Shown here: piece by piece, positions 42,450-52,540 of the stretch | How the letters are laid out: every line of letters begins with the position of its first letter | How positions within the stretch are numbered: the first letter of the stretch is position 1 | DNA from: Stenotrophomonas aracearum | GTDB lineage: Bacteria > Pseudomonadota > Gammaproteobacteria > Xanthomonadales > Xanthomonadaceae | Direction of reading: 5' to 3' | DNA length: 64,000 bases | Assembly (NCBI RefSeq): GCF_031834615.1 | Contig: NZ_CP115543.1 | Location: 3,545,001-3,609,000 of the forward strand | Program-made: the position numbers and the translations under genes | Notes under the pieces: generated by a model | Databases searched by the model: none | What the model was told of the DNA's origin: nothing | What the model saw: the letters and a program-made list of their open reading frames with translations, nothing else

Positions 42450-43700
42450 TCACTCTTTTACGATCTGGGGCGACCCGAATCCCAGACCGGCAATGCGGCC
42501 GGCAAGTTCCGAGGCGCTGGCCGTGTCGGCGGCGGGGACGCGCAGGCGCCACAGGGTGCGGCCCCCGCTGACGATGTCGCTGATGCTGGCGCCGACGATC
42601 CCGGCCGAGGACAGCTGGCCCAGCGCGCGGGTGGCGTTTTCACGGCTGGCGAAGCTGGCCACCTGCAGCAGCACGTAGCCGACCTGTTCCTGCAGCGACG
42701 CACCTGGCGTCGGCGCAGGCGCCGGGCGTACGACCGTGGGCGCCGGGCGCGCCGCCGCCACGACGGGTGCGACCGGCGGCAGGGTGCTCACGGTGACCGG
42801 GCCGGTCTCCAGCGAGGCGGCCTGGGTGGCCGCAGGCTGGGCGCTGCCGGCGGTGCGCGGCGACGGCGGCGGCAATGCGCCGACCAGCCGGTCCATGTCG
42901 CTGGCCCGCTTGGCCGGCGCTGCGGGCGCCGGCACCGGCGCAGCGGCCGCGGCGGCAATCGCGCGGCGCTCGCGGCGCGAAGGCTTGTCGGCCAGCAGGT
43001 TGTCGTCGCCCGGCTGCAGCGCGCGCACCTCCACGTTGCCGGTGCCGCGCTGGGTGATGCCCAGCCGCACCGCGGCGGCATAACTGAGGTCGACCACCCG
43101 GCCGTCATGGAACGGCCCACGGTCGTTGACCCGCACGATCACCGACTCGCCGTTGTCCAGGTTGGTGACCCGCGCGAAACTCGGCAGCGGCAGGGTCTTG
43201 TGCGCGGCGGTGAAGGCGTACATGTCGTACACCTCGCGGTTGGAGGTGAGGCGGCCGTGGAATTTGGCGCCGTAATACGACGCGGTGCCCTTCTCCGCGT
43301 AGCCGCGGGTGCTGTCCATGACCTGGTACTGCTTGCCCAGTACCGCATACGGCGTCTTGTTGCCGACCGGCGAGCGCGGCAGGTCCACCACCTCCGGCTC
43401 GGGAATGCAGGCGACGTTGGGAATGTAGCTGGGGGTGCTGTCGTTCACGCCGGGCTTGTACAGCCCGCCGGCGCGGTAGTTGCCGCGCGTGCTGGGATCC
43501 TCGGTGGCCGCCTTGTACGGCGAGCCTTCCGGGCAATGGGCCGGACGGCTGCCCTTGCCCGCGCCCTGCACCAGCGTGCCGCTGGATTTGCCGCCGCCGA
43601 CGCTGGCGGCCGGCGGCTTCTTCGGTGCACTGCTGCAGGCGGCCAGGGCCAGGATCAGCAGGCTGGGGACCCCCCATCTGCAGCGTGCGAATGCGTTCAT
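42450..43700 (-). CDS. rlpA: Septal-ring lytic transglycosylase RlpA
   Basis: A 416-residue lipoprotein with lipobox LAAC (Cys22). After a variable region comes the double-psi beta-barrel: GTASYYGAKFHGRLTSNREVYDMYAFTAAHKTLPLPSFARVTNLDNGESVIVRVNDRGPFHDGRVVDLSYAAA, including the Asp region needed for activity against denuded glycan strands. A Pro/Ala-rich linker (about 230-335) leads to a C-terminal SPOR domain (about 340-415, YVLLQVASFASRENATRALGQL) that binds glycan lacking stem peptides at division sites. Start overlaps the mltB stop (ATGA). Confidence 0.93.
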   Translation of the reverse strand: MNAFARCRWGVPSLLILALAACSSAPKKPPAASVGGGKSSGTLVQGAGKGSRPAHCPEGSPYKAATEDPSTRGNYRAGGLYKPGVNDSTPSYIPNVACIPEPEVVDLPRSPVGNKTPYAVLGKQYQVMDSTRGYAEKGTASYYGAKFHGRLTSNREVYDMYAFTAAHKTLPLPSFARVTNLDNGESVIVRVNDRGPFHDGRVVDLSYAAAVRLGITQRGTGNVEVRALQPGDDNLLADKPSRRERRAIAAAAAAPVPAPAAPAKRASDMDRLVGALPPPSPRTAGSAQPAATQAASLETGPVTVSTLPPVAPVVAAARPAPTVVRPAPAPTPGASLQEQVGYVLLQVASFASRENATRALGQLSSAGIVGASISDIVSGGRTLWRLRVPAADTASASELAGRIAGLGFGSPQIVKE

Positions 43701-44842
43701 GCCGGCGGCAGCTCCTGTCCTGCGATGGCCTGGGACAACTGGTACACGGCCATCGCGTACATTTTGGAAAGGTTGTAGCGGGTGATCGCGTAGTAGTTCT
43801 GGAAGCCCAGCCAGTACTGCCTGCCGGTGCTGCCCTCCAACGTGATCGGCGTGGCGGTCAGCCCGGTGGCGACCGGCACGCTGGGCTGGTAGCCGCGCTG
43901 GGCCAGTTCGGACAGGGTCCAGCTCGGGGTCCAGTCGGTGGGGTCGAACGGTTCGCGGCCGGCGGCCAGCGTGGCCGGCACCGCGACCGGACCGCCGCGT
44001 ACCCAGCCGCCCTTCTTGACGAAGTAGTTGGCGATCGAGGAGAACACGTCATCAAAGCTGTTGAACAGGTCGCGGCGGCCATCGCCGTTGCCGTCCACGG
44101 CGAAATCCAGGTAGCTGGAGGGCATGAACTGGCCCATGCCCATGGCGCCGGCATAACTGCCCTTGATCGCCAGGATGTCCAGCTTCTCATCGCGGGTGAG
44201 CGCGAACAGGCGCGCCAGTTCGTCGCGGAAATACAGTTCGCGGCGCACCTCGCGTTCCAGCTTGGCCGGGTCGCCGCTGCGCGGGTAATTGAAGGCCAGC
44301 GTGTACAGCGCATCGAGCACGCGGTAGCTGCCGGTGTTGCCGCCGTAGCTGGTTTCCACGCCGATGATCGCCACGATCACCTCGGCCGGCACGCCGGTGC
44401 GCTGCTGCACGCGCATCAGTTCGTCGCGGTGCTGGGCCAGGAATTTCTTCCCGCCGTCGATCCGCGCCTGGCTGATGAACATCGGCCGGTACTCGTTCCA
44501 CGGCTTGACCCGCTCGGCCGGGCGCGACATCGCCGCGATGATCGGGTCGCGCACCTGCGCCTGGGCCAGCGTGGCTTCGATCTGGGCGGCGGGAATGCCG
44601 TAACGCGCAGCGGTGTCGCGCACGAAGTTCGCGCGGGCGATTTCAAACGGAACCGGCGTCAGATCGACCGGCGGCGCGGTGGCCGCGGCACCTTCCGGCG
44701 CCGCTTCGGCAGGCCCCTTGTGGGCCACGCCCGGTTTGTTGGGCGCACCCGACGCCTGCGGCGGCGGTGACGGGGACTGCGGCTGGGTCGCGCAGGCGAC
44801 CAGACCGAGCGTGAGCATGCAAGCCAAAGTGCGTCGAATCAT
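43697..44842 (-). CDS. mltB: Membrane-bound lytic transglycosylase B
   Basis: A 381-residue lipoprotein of GH103. The lipobox LVAC gives lipidated Cys17, then a Pro/Ala-rich spacer to about residue 60. The catalytic Glu163 lies in GVETSYGGNTG; SYAGAMGMGQFMPSSYLDFAVDGNGDG follows with the EF-hand-like Asp-rich site seen in Slt35. It cleaves the glycan backbone with formation of 1,6-anhydro-muramic acid. It begins the unit mltB-rlpA-dacC and has a 511-bp region upstream. Confidence 0.94.
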   Translation of the reverse strand: MIRRTLACMLTLGLVACATQPQSPSPPPQASGAPNKPGVAHKGPAEAAPEGAAATAPPVDLTPVPFEIARANFVRDTAARYGIPAAQIEATLAQAQVRDPIIAAMSRPAERVKPWNEYRPMFISQARIDGGKKFLAQHRDELMRVQQRTGVPAEVIVAIIGVETSYGGNTGSYRVLDALYTLAFNYPRSGDPAKLEREVRRELYFRDELARLFALTRDEKLDILAIKGSYAGAMGMGQFMPSSYLDFAVDGNGDGRRDLFNSFDDVFSSIANYFVKKGGWVRGGPVAVPATLAAGREPFDPTDWTPSWTLSELAQRGYQPSVPVATGLTATPITLEGSTGRQYWLGFQNYYAITRYNLSKMYAMAVYQLSQAIAGQELPPA

Positions 44843-45353
44843 CGCCGCAGGTTAGCAGGTCAAAGATGAAATAAAACCCCTAACACCATGAATCCCAACG
44901 ATTTGCGTAGACAATCGCACATTCGTTAAGACGGTGTGTAAATGCAGCGATAAGGTCAAGCCGGTCGCGCCCCCATCCCCATGAGCGCGACCGGCCTTAC
45001 CGACCTGGTCGATACCAGCGCGACGCGCTACTCCCCAGCGCAACGTCGCACCCCCTGTACCCGTTAGGTCAACTACGTCCCGCAGCGCCTGGCGCGTCGC
45101 TTGGCACGACGCGCAGCTGCTTGCGGGCCGCCATTGTGCAGGGCGTTTACGACATGTCCATTGATCGTGATCAAGCGCATTCATAACTGTGCGCGCCATC
45201 GCACTTTTCCGTCGGGTTGTTGACGCCTTCTACATCCGGGCTGCCGGATTCGGCATATTCGCAACGATCCAATGGCCGGATTGCGCAAAACCTTGCGCTT
45301 AAGCGGCCACTGTTTTGACTAGACATAACGGCGCGACGGAAAGTCGCCGCCGT
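44843..45353. other. 511-bp gap between rodA and mltB without a credible protein gene
   Basis: Base composition is clearly lower in G+C than the flanks near 44860-44960 and 45150-45320. The only long frame (44852-45199, minus) has no ribosome site and protein-like features are absent. It must hold the end of the rod transcript and the promoter of mltB-rlpA-dacC. One long hairpin is listed separately. A small RNA or leader would also fit. Confidence 0.6.
44961..44994. other. Long-loop hairpin upstream of mltB
   Basis: CCGGTCGCGC (44961-44970) and its exact complement GCGCGACCGG (44985-44994) surround a C-rich 14-base loop; AAG and CTT flanks extend the pairing imperfectly. There is no U-tract on either strand. 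A regulatory leader element or the stem of an RNA is possible. Confidence 0.5.
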
Positions 45354-46466
45354 TCAGCTGTAGCCGCCGTGCACCGGATTGTGGGCGCGCGCGGCCATCA
45401 CCAGCCCGAACCCGGCCAGCAGCGAGACCGCCGAGGTGCCGCCGTAGCTGATCAGCGGCATCGGCACGCCCACCACCGGCAGCAGGCCCGAGATCATGCC
45501 GCCGTTGACCAGCACGTAGACGAAGAACGCCAGGCCGGTGGCCCCGGCCAGCAGGCGCGAATAGGAGTCGCGCGACTGCGAGGCGATCCACAGGCAGCGC
45601 CCGATCACCACCAGGTACAGCGCCAGCACGGTGGCCACGCCGATCCAGCCGAACTCCTCGCTCAGCACGGAGAACGCGAAGTCGGTGGTCTGCTCCGGAA
45701 TGAAGTTCAGGTGCGACTGCGAGCCCTGCCCCCAGCCCTTGCCATCCAGCCCCCCGGAGCCGATCGCGATCTTGGACTGGATGATGTTCCAGCCGGCCCC
45801 GAGCGCGTCGCTTTCCGGGTCCAGGAACATCATGATGCGGTCCTTCTGGTACGGCCGCAGCAGCCAGATCCAGGCCACCGGCGCCGCCGCGGCCACGCCG
45901 CCGACCGCCACGCCGACCCACCACCACGGCAGGCCCGCGAGCAGCAGCACGAAGGCGCCGCTGGCCGCGATCAGCACGCCGGTTCCGAAGTCCGGCTGCA
46001 GCATCACCAGGCCGGTCGGCACGCCGATGATCGCTGCGCTCACCAGCACGGTGTTGAAACGCGGCGGCAGCGGCATGCGGTGCAGGTACCAGGCCACCAT
46101 CATTGGCAGGCTGACCTTGAGCAGCTCGGCCGGCTGCAGGTAGAACAGTTTCAGGTCCAGCCACTGGCGGCCGTACTTGCCGGTGCCGAGCACGAACACC
46201 GCCAGCAGCGGGATCATCGAGATAGCATAGATCAGCGGCGTCGCCGAACGGATGCGCAGGATCGGCACCCGCGAAATCATCCACAGCGCGGCCAGGCCGA
46301 CCGCAAAACGCGCGGCCTGCGCAAACACCAGGCCGTCGCCGCCGGCACTCTTGAGCACCGACAGGCCGATCAGCATCAGCGCGCCCAGCGCCAGGCACAG
46401 CACCCAGTCCAGGGTGCTGCAGAAGCGGACGGCCATGTCGGTCGCCCAGCGCAGGAAGACCTTCAT
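45354..46466 (-). CDS. rodA: Rod-shape SEDS glycosyltransferase RodA
   Basis: A 370-residue SEDS-family membrane protein with about ten helices. WLDLKLFYLQPAELLKVSLPMM and VLMQPDFGTGVLIAASG include the essential Trp-Asp/Gln-Pro region and the conserved Asp in the LQPDxGT loop; LSEEFGWIG and GVPMPLISYGGTSAVSLL complete the signature. It polymerises glycan strands with its partner PBP2, encoded directly upstream; its ATG overlaps the mrdA stop (46463-46466). Last gene of the mre-rod operon. Confidence 0.95.
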   Translation of the reverse strand: MKVFLRWATDMAVRFCSTLDWVLCLALGALMLIGLSVLKSAGGDGLVFAQAARFAVGLAALWMISRVPILRIRSATPLIYAISMIPLLAVFVLGTGKYGRQWLDLKLFYLQPAELLKVSLPMMVAWYLHRMPLPPRFNTVLVSAAIIGVPTGLVMLQPDFGTGVLIAASGAFVLLLAGLPWWWVGVAVGGVAAAAPVAWIWLLRPYQKDRIMMFLDPESDALGAGWNIIQSKIAIGSGGLDGKGWGQGSQSHLNFIPEQTTDFAFSVLSEEFGWIGVATVLALYLVVIGRCLWIASQSRDSYSRLLAGATGLAFFVYVLVNGGMISGLLPVVGVPMPLISYGGTSAVSLLAGFGLVMAARAHNPVHGGYS

Positions 46467-48526
46467 CGGGTGCGCTCCGGTGGTGTCGGGGGGGCGGCCG
46501 CGGGGGCCAGCGGCGCGCCGGGCACCGGCGCTGGCGCGGGCACCGGCTCGGGCACGCCGACCACGACCGGCAACAACTCCAGCGCGGCAGCGGCGGCATC
46601 GCCGGCGTCGCGCGCGGCACTGTCGCCTTCGAAGCCGGTGACGCCGATGGCGGTGGTGCCACGGGCGCTGTCCAGCGGCTCCATGCCCTCGGGCATCTTG
46701 CCCAGCAGCCAGGCGTCGAACAGCTTGCGTGCGATCGGGGCCGCCGCCGAGCCGCCGTAACCGCCGCCTTCGACCGCGATGGCCAGCGCGATCACCGGGT
46801 TCTCGGCCGGGGCAAAGCCCACGAACAGCGAACGGTGGCGCAGGTGCATCGGCAGGCTCTTGGGATTCACCGCCGCCGTGCCGCGGCGGCTGATCACCTG
46901 CGCGGTGCCGGTCTTGCCGGCAATGGTGTACGGCGCACCGGCCGCGGCGCGCGCACCGCTGCCGCCGGGGCGCATGGTGCCCATCATGCCTTCGCGCACC
47001 GCCTGCAGGTTGCCCGGGCTGGGGCTGACCGGCTTGCTGTCGCCAGGCGGGGTGGCCACCCAGTCGGCGTCGAATCCTTCGCGCTGCTGCATCACCAGGT
47101 GCGGGGTGCGCAGCTGGCCATCGGCGATGCCCCCCACGCCATGCACCAGCTGCAACGGGGTGACCTTCCAGTCGCCCTGGCCGATGCTGACGTTGACGGT
47201 GTCGCCGGGATACCAGCGTTCCTTGCGCGACTTGGCCTTGTTCTGCGGCGACGGCAGGATGCCGCCGATTTCGCCGGTGAGATCGATCCCGGTGGGCTGG
47301 CCGAAGCCGTAGTAGCCCATGTAGTGGTCGAACTTCTCGATCCCCATGTCCAGGGCGAGCTTGTAGTAATAGGTGTTGACCGACTGCGTGATTGACTTGC
47401 GCAGGTCGGTCCAGCCGTGGCCGCCACGATTGGCGTCGCCCCAGCCGCGCGAGGTGCCCGGCAGGTAGAACATGCCGGTGGACAGGATCTTGTCTTCGGG
47501 GCGGCGGGTGCCGCTGTCCAGGCCGGCCAGGCCGATCAGCGGCTTGATCGTCGAACCGGGGGCCACGCCACCGAGCACCAGGCGGTTGAACTGCGGCCGC
47601 GACGGGTTGTCGTTGAGCGCCTTGAAGTCGGCGTGGGAGATGCCGTTGACGAACAGGTTGGGGTCGTACGACGGCAGGCTGACCATGGCCAGGATCTCGC
47701 CGGTGCGCGGGTCCATCGCCACGGCCGAGCCTTCGAACTCGCCGAAGGCAGCCACCATGGCGCGCTGCAGGTCGGCGTCGATGGACAGGCGCAGGTCGCT
47801 GCCGGACTGCGCGGCGACCCGGCCGATGGTGCGGATGGCGCGGCCCTGCACGTTGGTTTCGACCTGCTCGTAGCCGACCTTGCCGCGCAGTTCCTGCTCG
47901 TAATAGCGCTCCAGCCCGGACTTGCCGATGTGGGTCAGCGCGGCATTGCCCTCGCCCAGCATCTCCAGGTCCTTGTCGTCGACCCGGCCGACGTAGCCGA
48001 TGATGTGCGCGAACAGGTCGCCGTACGGGTAGCGTCGGGTCAGGTAAGGCTCGAGTTCGACGCCCGGGTAGCGCCAGCGGTCGACCGCGAAGCGCGCCAT
48101 TTCGTCATCGGTGACGCGCAGCTTGAGGGTCACCGGCAGGAAGCTGCGGCGCGCCTTGCGCGACTTGTTGAAGGTCTCGATGTCTTCCGGGGTGAGGGTC
48201 AGGATCTTCGCCAGCCCGGCCAGGGTGGCGTCCATGTCCTTGACCTTGTCCGGGGTGATGTCCAGGCGGAACGCGGGCACGTTCTCGGCCAGCAGGCGCC
48301 CGTTGCGGTCGTAGATCATGCCGCGCCCGGGCACGACCGGTCGCGGCTTGATCCGGTTGGCTTCCGAACGCGTGGCGTAGATGTCGTGGTCCAGCACCTG
48401 GAGCTTGAAGTACCAGCCGCCCAGGCCCAACAGGCAGACCAGCACGCCGAGGAAGCCCAGCGCGGCGCGCCGCCGGAACTGCTCGGCTTCGGCGTGGGGG
48501 TTCTTGGCCTGGCGGCGCACGTACAT
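46463..48526 (-). CDS. mrdA: Penicillin-binding protein 2
   Basis: A 687-residue class B transpeptidase of the elongasome. The ATG at 48526 is one base after the mreD stop; further upstream codons belong to mreD. One N-terminal membrane helix (about 21-42) is followed by the dimerisation region with RPVVPGRGMIYDRNGRLLAEN and the transpeptidase domain with Ser325-x-x-Lys328 (STIK), an SVN motif and KTG (AGKTGTAQV). The C-terminus has a Pro/Ala-rich tail of about 60 residues that is not needed for the fold. It cross-links the glycan made by RodA. Confidence 0.95.
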   Translation of the reverse strand: MYVRRQAKNPHAEAEQFRRRAALGFLGVLVCLLGLGGWYFKLQVLDHDIYATRSEANRIKPRPVVPGRGMIYDRNGRLLAENVPAFRLDITPDKVKDMDATLAGLAKILTLTPEDIETFNKSRKARRSFLPVTLKLRVTDDEMARFAVDRWRYPGVELEPYLTRRYPYGDLFAHIIGYVGRVDDKDLEMLGEGNAALTHIGKSGLERYYEQELRGKVGYEQVETNVQGRAIRTIGRVAAQSGSDLRLSIDADLQRAMVAAFGEFEGSAVAMDPRTGEILAMVSLPSYDPNLFVNGISHADFKALNDNPSRPQFNRLVLGGVAPGSTIKPLIGLAGLDSGTRRPEDKILSTGMFYLPGTSRGWGDANRGGHGWTDLRKSITQSVNTYYYKLALDMGIEKFDHYMGYYGFGQPTGIDLTGEIGGILPSPQNKAKSRKERWYPGDTVNVSIGQGDWKVTPLQLVHGVGGIADGQLRTPHLVMQQREGFDADWVATPPGDSKPVSPSPGNLQAVREGMMGTMRPGGSGARAAAGAPYTIAGKTGTAQVISRRGTAAVNPKSLPMHLRHRSLFVGFAPAENPVIALAIAVEGGGYGGSAAAPIARKLFDAWLLGKMPEGMEPLDSARGTTAIGVTGFEGDSAARDAGDAAAAALELLPVVVGVPEPVPAPAPVPGAPLAPAAAPPTPPERTR

Positions 48527-48527
48527 G

Positions 48528-49013
48528 TCAGCGCCCGCGACGTCCGAAGCGCACCGCGTCGAGCAGCACGAACACCAGCGGCCACAGGCCCATGCCCAGC
48601 AGCGGCGCCCACCAGTACGACCACGGCAGGGTCGGTTCGCCCACCGCGATGTGGACCACGGCGCTGACGATGCGGTCGTTGAACAGCAGGCCGCCAATCG
48701 CCAGCACCTGCTGCGACATCGGGAAGAAGCGGATCCGCGCGCGGAAGCGCTGCAGGATGAAGGTGAGCATCACCAGCCGCAGCGCCTGTTCGCCGAGCAC
48801 GCCGCCGTACAGCAGGTCGGCGATCACGCCGCAGCTGAAGGCCACGCCGAGGCCGACCCGGTCGGGGGCTTCGATCACCCAGTAGGCCAGCACCAGCGCC
48901 AGCCAGTAGGGGCGCAGGGGTTGCAGCAGTTCGGGCAGCGGCAGCAGGCCGAGCAGCAGGGCGAGCACGATGCTGACCGGGAGCACCCAGGGTTTGTCGC
49001 GCAGGCGGCTCAT
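48528..49013 (-). CDS. mreD: Rod-shape-determining protein MreD
   Basis: A 161-residue inner-membrane protein with five to six hydrophobic helices, started at the ATG at 49013 that overlaps the mreC stop (ATGA). PLPELLQPLRPYWLALVLAYWVIEAPDRVGLGVAFSCGVIADLLYGGVLGEQAL is a clear MreD signature. It links MreC and the peptidoglycan synthases. The very long frame that continues upstream is an artefact within mreC. Confidence 0.93.
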   Translation of the reverse strand: MSRLRDKPWVLPVSIVLALLLGLLPLPELLQPLRPYWLALVLAYWVIEAPDRVGLGVAFSCGVIADLLYGGVLGEQALRLVMLTFILQRFRARIRFFPMSQQVLAIGGLLFNDRIVSAVVHIAVGEPTLPWSYWWAPLLGMGLWPLVFVLLDAVRFGRRGR

Positions 49014-50050
49014 GGGGTGGGCCCCGTTGCGGCGGGTTGGGGTGTGGGTTGGGCTGGCTGCGGTGCGGTTTCCGTGGGCCGGGCAGAGCCCGGCGCTACC
49101 GTCGGTGCCGCTGCTGCGGGGGGACCGCCTGCGGCTTCGGAGAGTTGAAGGTTGGGTGGCACTCGGATTGCGGCGCCTGGCCTCAGCAAGAGCACGTCGC
49201 GGCCGCGGTCGAGCTGGGCTGCGGGCTTGAGTTCGCCTACCAGGAAGGCGTGGGTGTCGTCGGGGCGCAGGGCGGTGATCTTTCCGACCGGGAAGCCGGC
49301 CGGGAAGCGGCCGCCGAGGCCGGAGGTGACGATCTCGTCGCCGACTTCCACCCCGGCGCTGAGCGGGATGTCGCGCAGCTCGAGGGTGTCGCCGCGCCCG
49401 TATACGATCAGGCGCACGCCGTTGCGCGCCACGGTGACCGGTACCGCATGGTCCGGGTCGGTCAGCAGCAGCACGGTGGCGGAGCTGCCGGTGGTGGCGA
49501 TCACCTGCCCCATCAGGCCGCCGGCGTCGATCACTGCCTGGCCCAGGTGCACGCCGTCGCGGCTGCCGGCGGCCAGCACCAGGCGCTGTTTGACCGGGTC
49601 CAGGTCGATGTCCAGGATCGGCGCCAGCTGCACGTCCAGCCCGCTGCGTTCGGCCACGTTGAGCAGTTCGCGCAGCTGGGCATTGTCCAGCGCGGCGGTC
49701 TGCAGGCGGGTCAGGCGCGCGTTGGCGATCAGCAGCTGGTTGCGCAGCTGCCGGTTTTCGTCGACCAGCTGGCCATGGCTGGCGGCGTTGTCCTTGACCT
49801 GGGTGCCGAGCCGGCCCGGCAGGCCGGCCAGCGCCCACACCGGCTGCACCAGCACGTTGGCCTGGGCGCGCGCACGCGCCAGCCAGCCGGCCTGGTCGTC
49901 GAGCACGATCAGGGTGATGGCCAGGGCCAGGTAGGCGAGCAGCCGCAGTGGGCTGCTGGCATCTCCCTGGCGGGAGGCTACGGGAGGACCGGCGTAAGGC
50001 GGCACGAGCGGTTTCGACTGATCAGGGTGGGAAGGGAGCGGATGCGACAA
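49010..50050 (-). CDS. mreC: Rod-shape-determining protein MreC with a SMAG-derived tail segment
   Basis: A 346-residue bitopic protein. A cytoplasmic stretch with Pro is followed by one membrane helix (about 37-55), a coiled coil (about 85-125, ENRQLRNQLLIANARLTRLQ), and the two beta-barrel domains with DPVKQRLVLAAGSRDGVHLGQAVIDAGGLMGQV and GVEVGDEIVTSGLGGRFPAGFPVG. It organises the elongasome and activates PBP2. After residue about 300 comes a low-complexity Ala/Pro/Thr tail; part of it, VAPGSARPTE, is encoded by a SMAG-type palindrome at 49078-49099. 87 bp separate it from mreB. Confidence 0.94.
   Translation of the reverse strand: MSHPLPSHPDQSKPLVPPYAGPPVASRQGDASSPLRLLAYLALAITLIVLDDQAGWLARARAQANVLVQPVWALAGLPGRLGTQVKDNAASHGQLVDENRQLRNQLLIANARLTRLQTAALDNAQLRELLNVAERSGLDVQLAPILDIDLDPVKQRLVLAAGSRDGVHLGQAVIDAGGLMGQVIATTGSSATVLLLTDPDHAVPVTVARNGVRLIVYGRGDTLELRDIPLSAGVEVGDEIVTSGLGGRFPAGFPVGKITALRPDDTHAFLVGELKPAAQLDRGRDVLLLRPGAAIRVPPNLQLSEAAGGPPAAAAPTVAPGSARPTETAPQPAQPTPQPAATGPTP
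49078..49099 (-). repeat. SMAG-type REP element inside the mreC reading frame
   Basis: On the minus strand GTAGC followed by GCCGGGC-TCT-GCCCGGC, the same core as the intergenic copy at 22747-22770. It lies near the 3' end of mreC and is translated in a frame without stops. Confidence 0.75.
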
Positions 50051-50137
50051 CGCCCCGGCGCTGCGATGCCCGGCGTGCCAGGCACGCAGTGGGCATCACG
50101 CCGCAGGGGCGCGTCCACGACACAGGACCGGAACGGA

Positions 50138-51458
<1,321 letters not shown>

Positions 51459-52397
51459 ATGTCCGCTCTGATCTGTGGTTCTCTTGCCTTCGACACCATC
51501 ATGGTGTTCCCGGACCAGTTCAAGAATCACATCCTGCCGGACAAGGTGCACATCCTGAACGTCTCGTTCCTGGTGCCGCGCATGCGCCGCGAGTTCGGTG
51601 GCTGCGCCGGCAACATCGCCTACAACCTGCACCTGCTGGGCGGCGAGCCGATCCCGATGGGCACCGTGGGCTCGGATTTCGGCCCGTACCGCGAGTATTT
51701 CCAGGGCCTGGGCATCGACCTGAGCCGGATCAAGGTGATCGACGAGCTGTTCACCCCGCAGGCGTTCATCACCACCGACCACGACAACAACCAGATCACC
51801 GCCTTCCACCCGGGCGCGATGATGCGGTCGTACGAGAACCACGTGAAGGACGTGCCGGGCGTGACCCTGGGCCTGGTCGGCCCGGACGGCCGTGAAGGCA
51901 TGATCCAGAACTCGCAGGAGTTCTTCGACGCCGGCGTGCCGTTCATCTTCGACCCGGGCCAGGCGATGCCGCTGTTCAACGGCCCGGAGCTGCGCACCTT
52001 CATCGAGCAGGCCGACTACGTGGTGGTCAACGACTACGAGTCGAACCTGCTGCAGGAGCGCACCGGCTGGGACGAAAAGGAGATCGTGAGCCGGGTCAAG
52101 GCCTACATCACCACCCGTGGCCCGAAGGGCGCGGTCATCCATACCCCGGAAAAGACCTATGACATTCCGCCGGCGCACGAGCGCCGCGTGGTCGACCCGA
52201 CCGGTTGCGGCGACGCGTTCCGCGCCGGCCTGATCTACGGCATCGAGAAGGGCTACGACTGGCTGACCATCGGCCGCATGGGCAACCTGATGGGCGCGCT
52301 GAAGGTGGAGCACCCCGGCACCCAGAACCAGCGTTTCACGTTCGACGAATTCAACGAGCAATTCAAACAGCAGTTCGGTTACGCCCTTACGGCGTAA
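51459..52397 (+). CDS. PfkB-family sugar/nucleoside kinase (adenosine-kinase-like)
   Basis: A 312-residue ribokinase-fold kinase. EFGGCAGNIAYNLHLLGG (45-62) is the first PfkB signature and VVDPTGCGDAFRAGLIYG (244-261) the second, with Asp252 as catalytic base and the anion hole at Gly249-Gly251. The sequence DHDNNQITAFHPGAM and the lack of a clear hexose-binding lid resemble bacterial adenosine-kinase-like members, and such proteins are often annotated as adenosine kinase; ribokinase-type sugars remain possible. Single gene with its own terminator. Confidence 0.85.
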   Translation: MSALICGSLAFDTIMVFPDQFKNHILPDKVHILNVSFLVPRMRREFGGCAGNIAYNLHLLGGEPIPMGTVGSDFGPYREYFQGLGIDLSRIKVIDELFTPQAFITTDHDNNQITAFHPGAMMRSYENHVKDVPGVTLGLVGPDGREGMIQNSQEFFDAGVPFIFDPGQAMPLFNGPELRTFIEQADYVVVNDYESNLLQERTGWDEKEIVSRVKAYITTRGPKGAVIHTPEKTYDIPPAHERRVVDPTGCGDAFRAGLIYGIEKGYDWLTIGRMGNLMGALKVEHPGTQNQRFTFDEFNEQFKQQFGYALTA

Positions 52398-52421
52398 CCG
52401 AGCCTACTGTTTCAATTGCTC

Positions 52422-52450
52422 GCCCAACATTCGCCATGCGAATGTTGGGC
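52422..52450. other. 13-bp perfect hairpin after the PfkB kinase gene
   Basis: GCCCAACATTCGC and its complement surround the loop CAT. It starts 25 bp after the kinase stop. With no U-tract it is more likely an RNA-stabilising or REP-like structure than a terminator. Confidence 0.6.
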
Positions 52451-52487
52451 CCCGAGGCATGTCTCCTATCCCCGCGCCTGTCGGCGC

Positions 52488-52513
52488 GCCCCCTTAACAG
52501 AAGGGGGCTGTTT
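52488..52513 (+). terminator. Terminator of the PfkB kinase gene
   Basis: GCCCCCTT-AACAG-AAGGGGGC followed by TGTTTC. The U-tract is short but the stem is strong, and the position between convergent genes suits it. Confidence 0.6.
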
Positions 52514-52540
52514 CACCAGAGGGGTGGTCGGGACCTTCGA

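Noticed and set aside
44852..45199. A possible 115-residue gene in the rodA-mltB gap
   Set aside because: No ribosome site, poor codon pattern and no recognisable segment.
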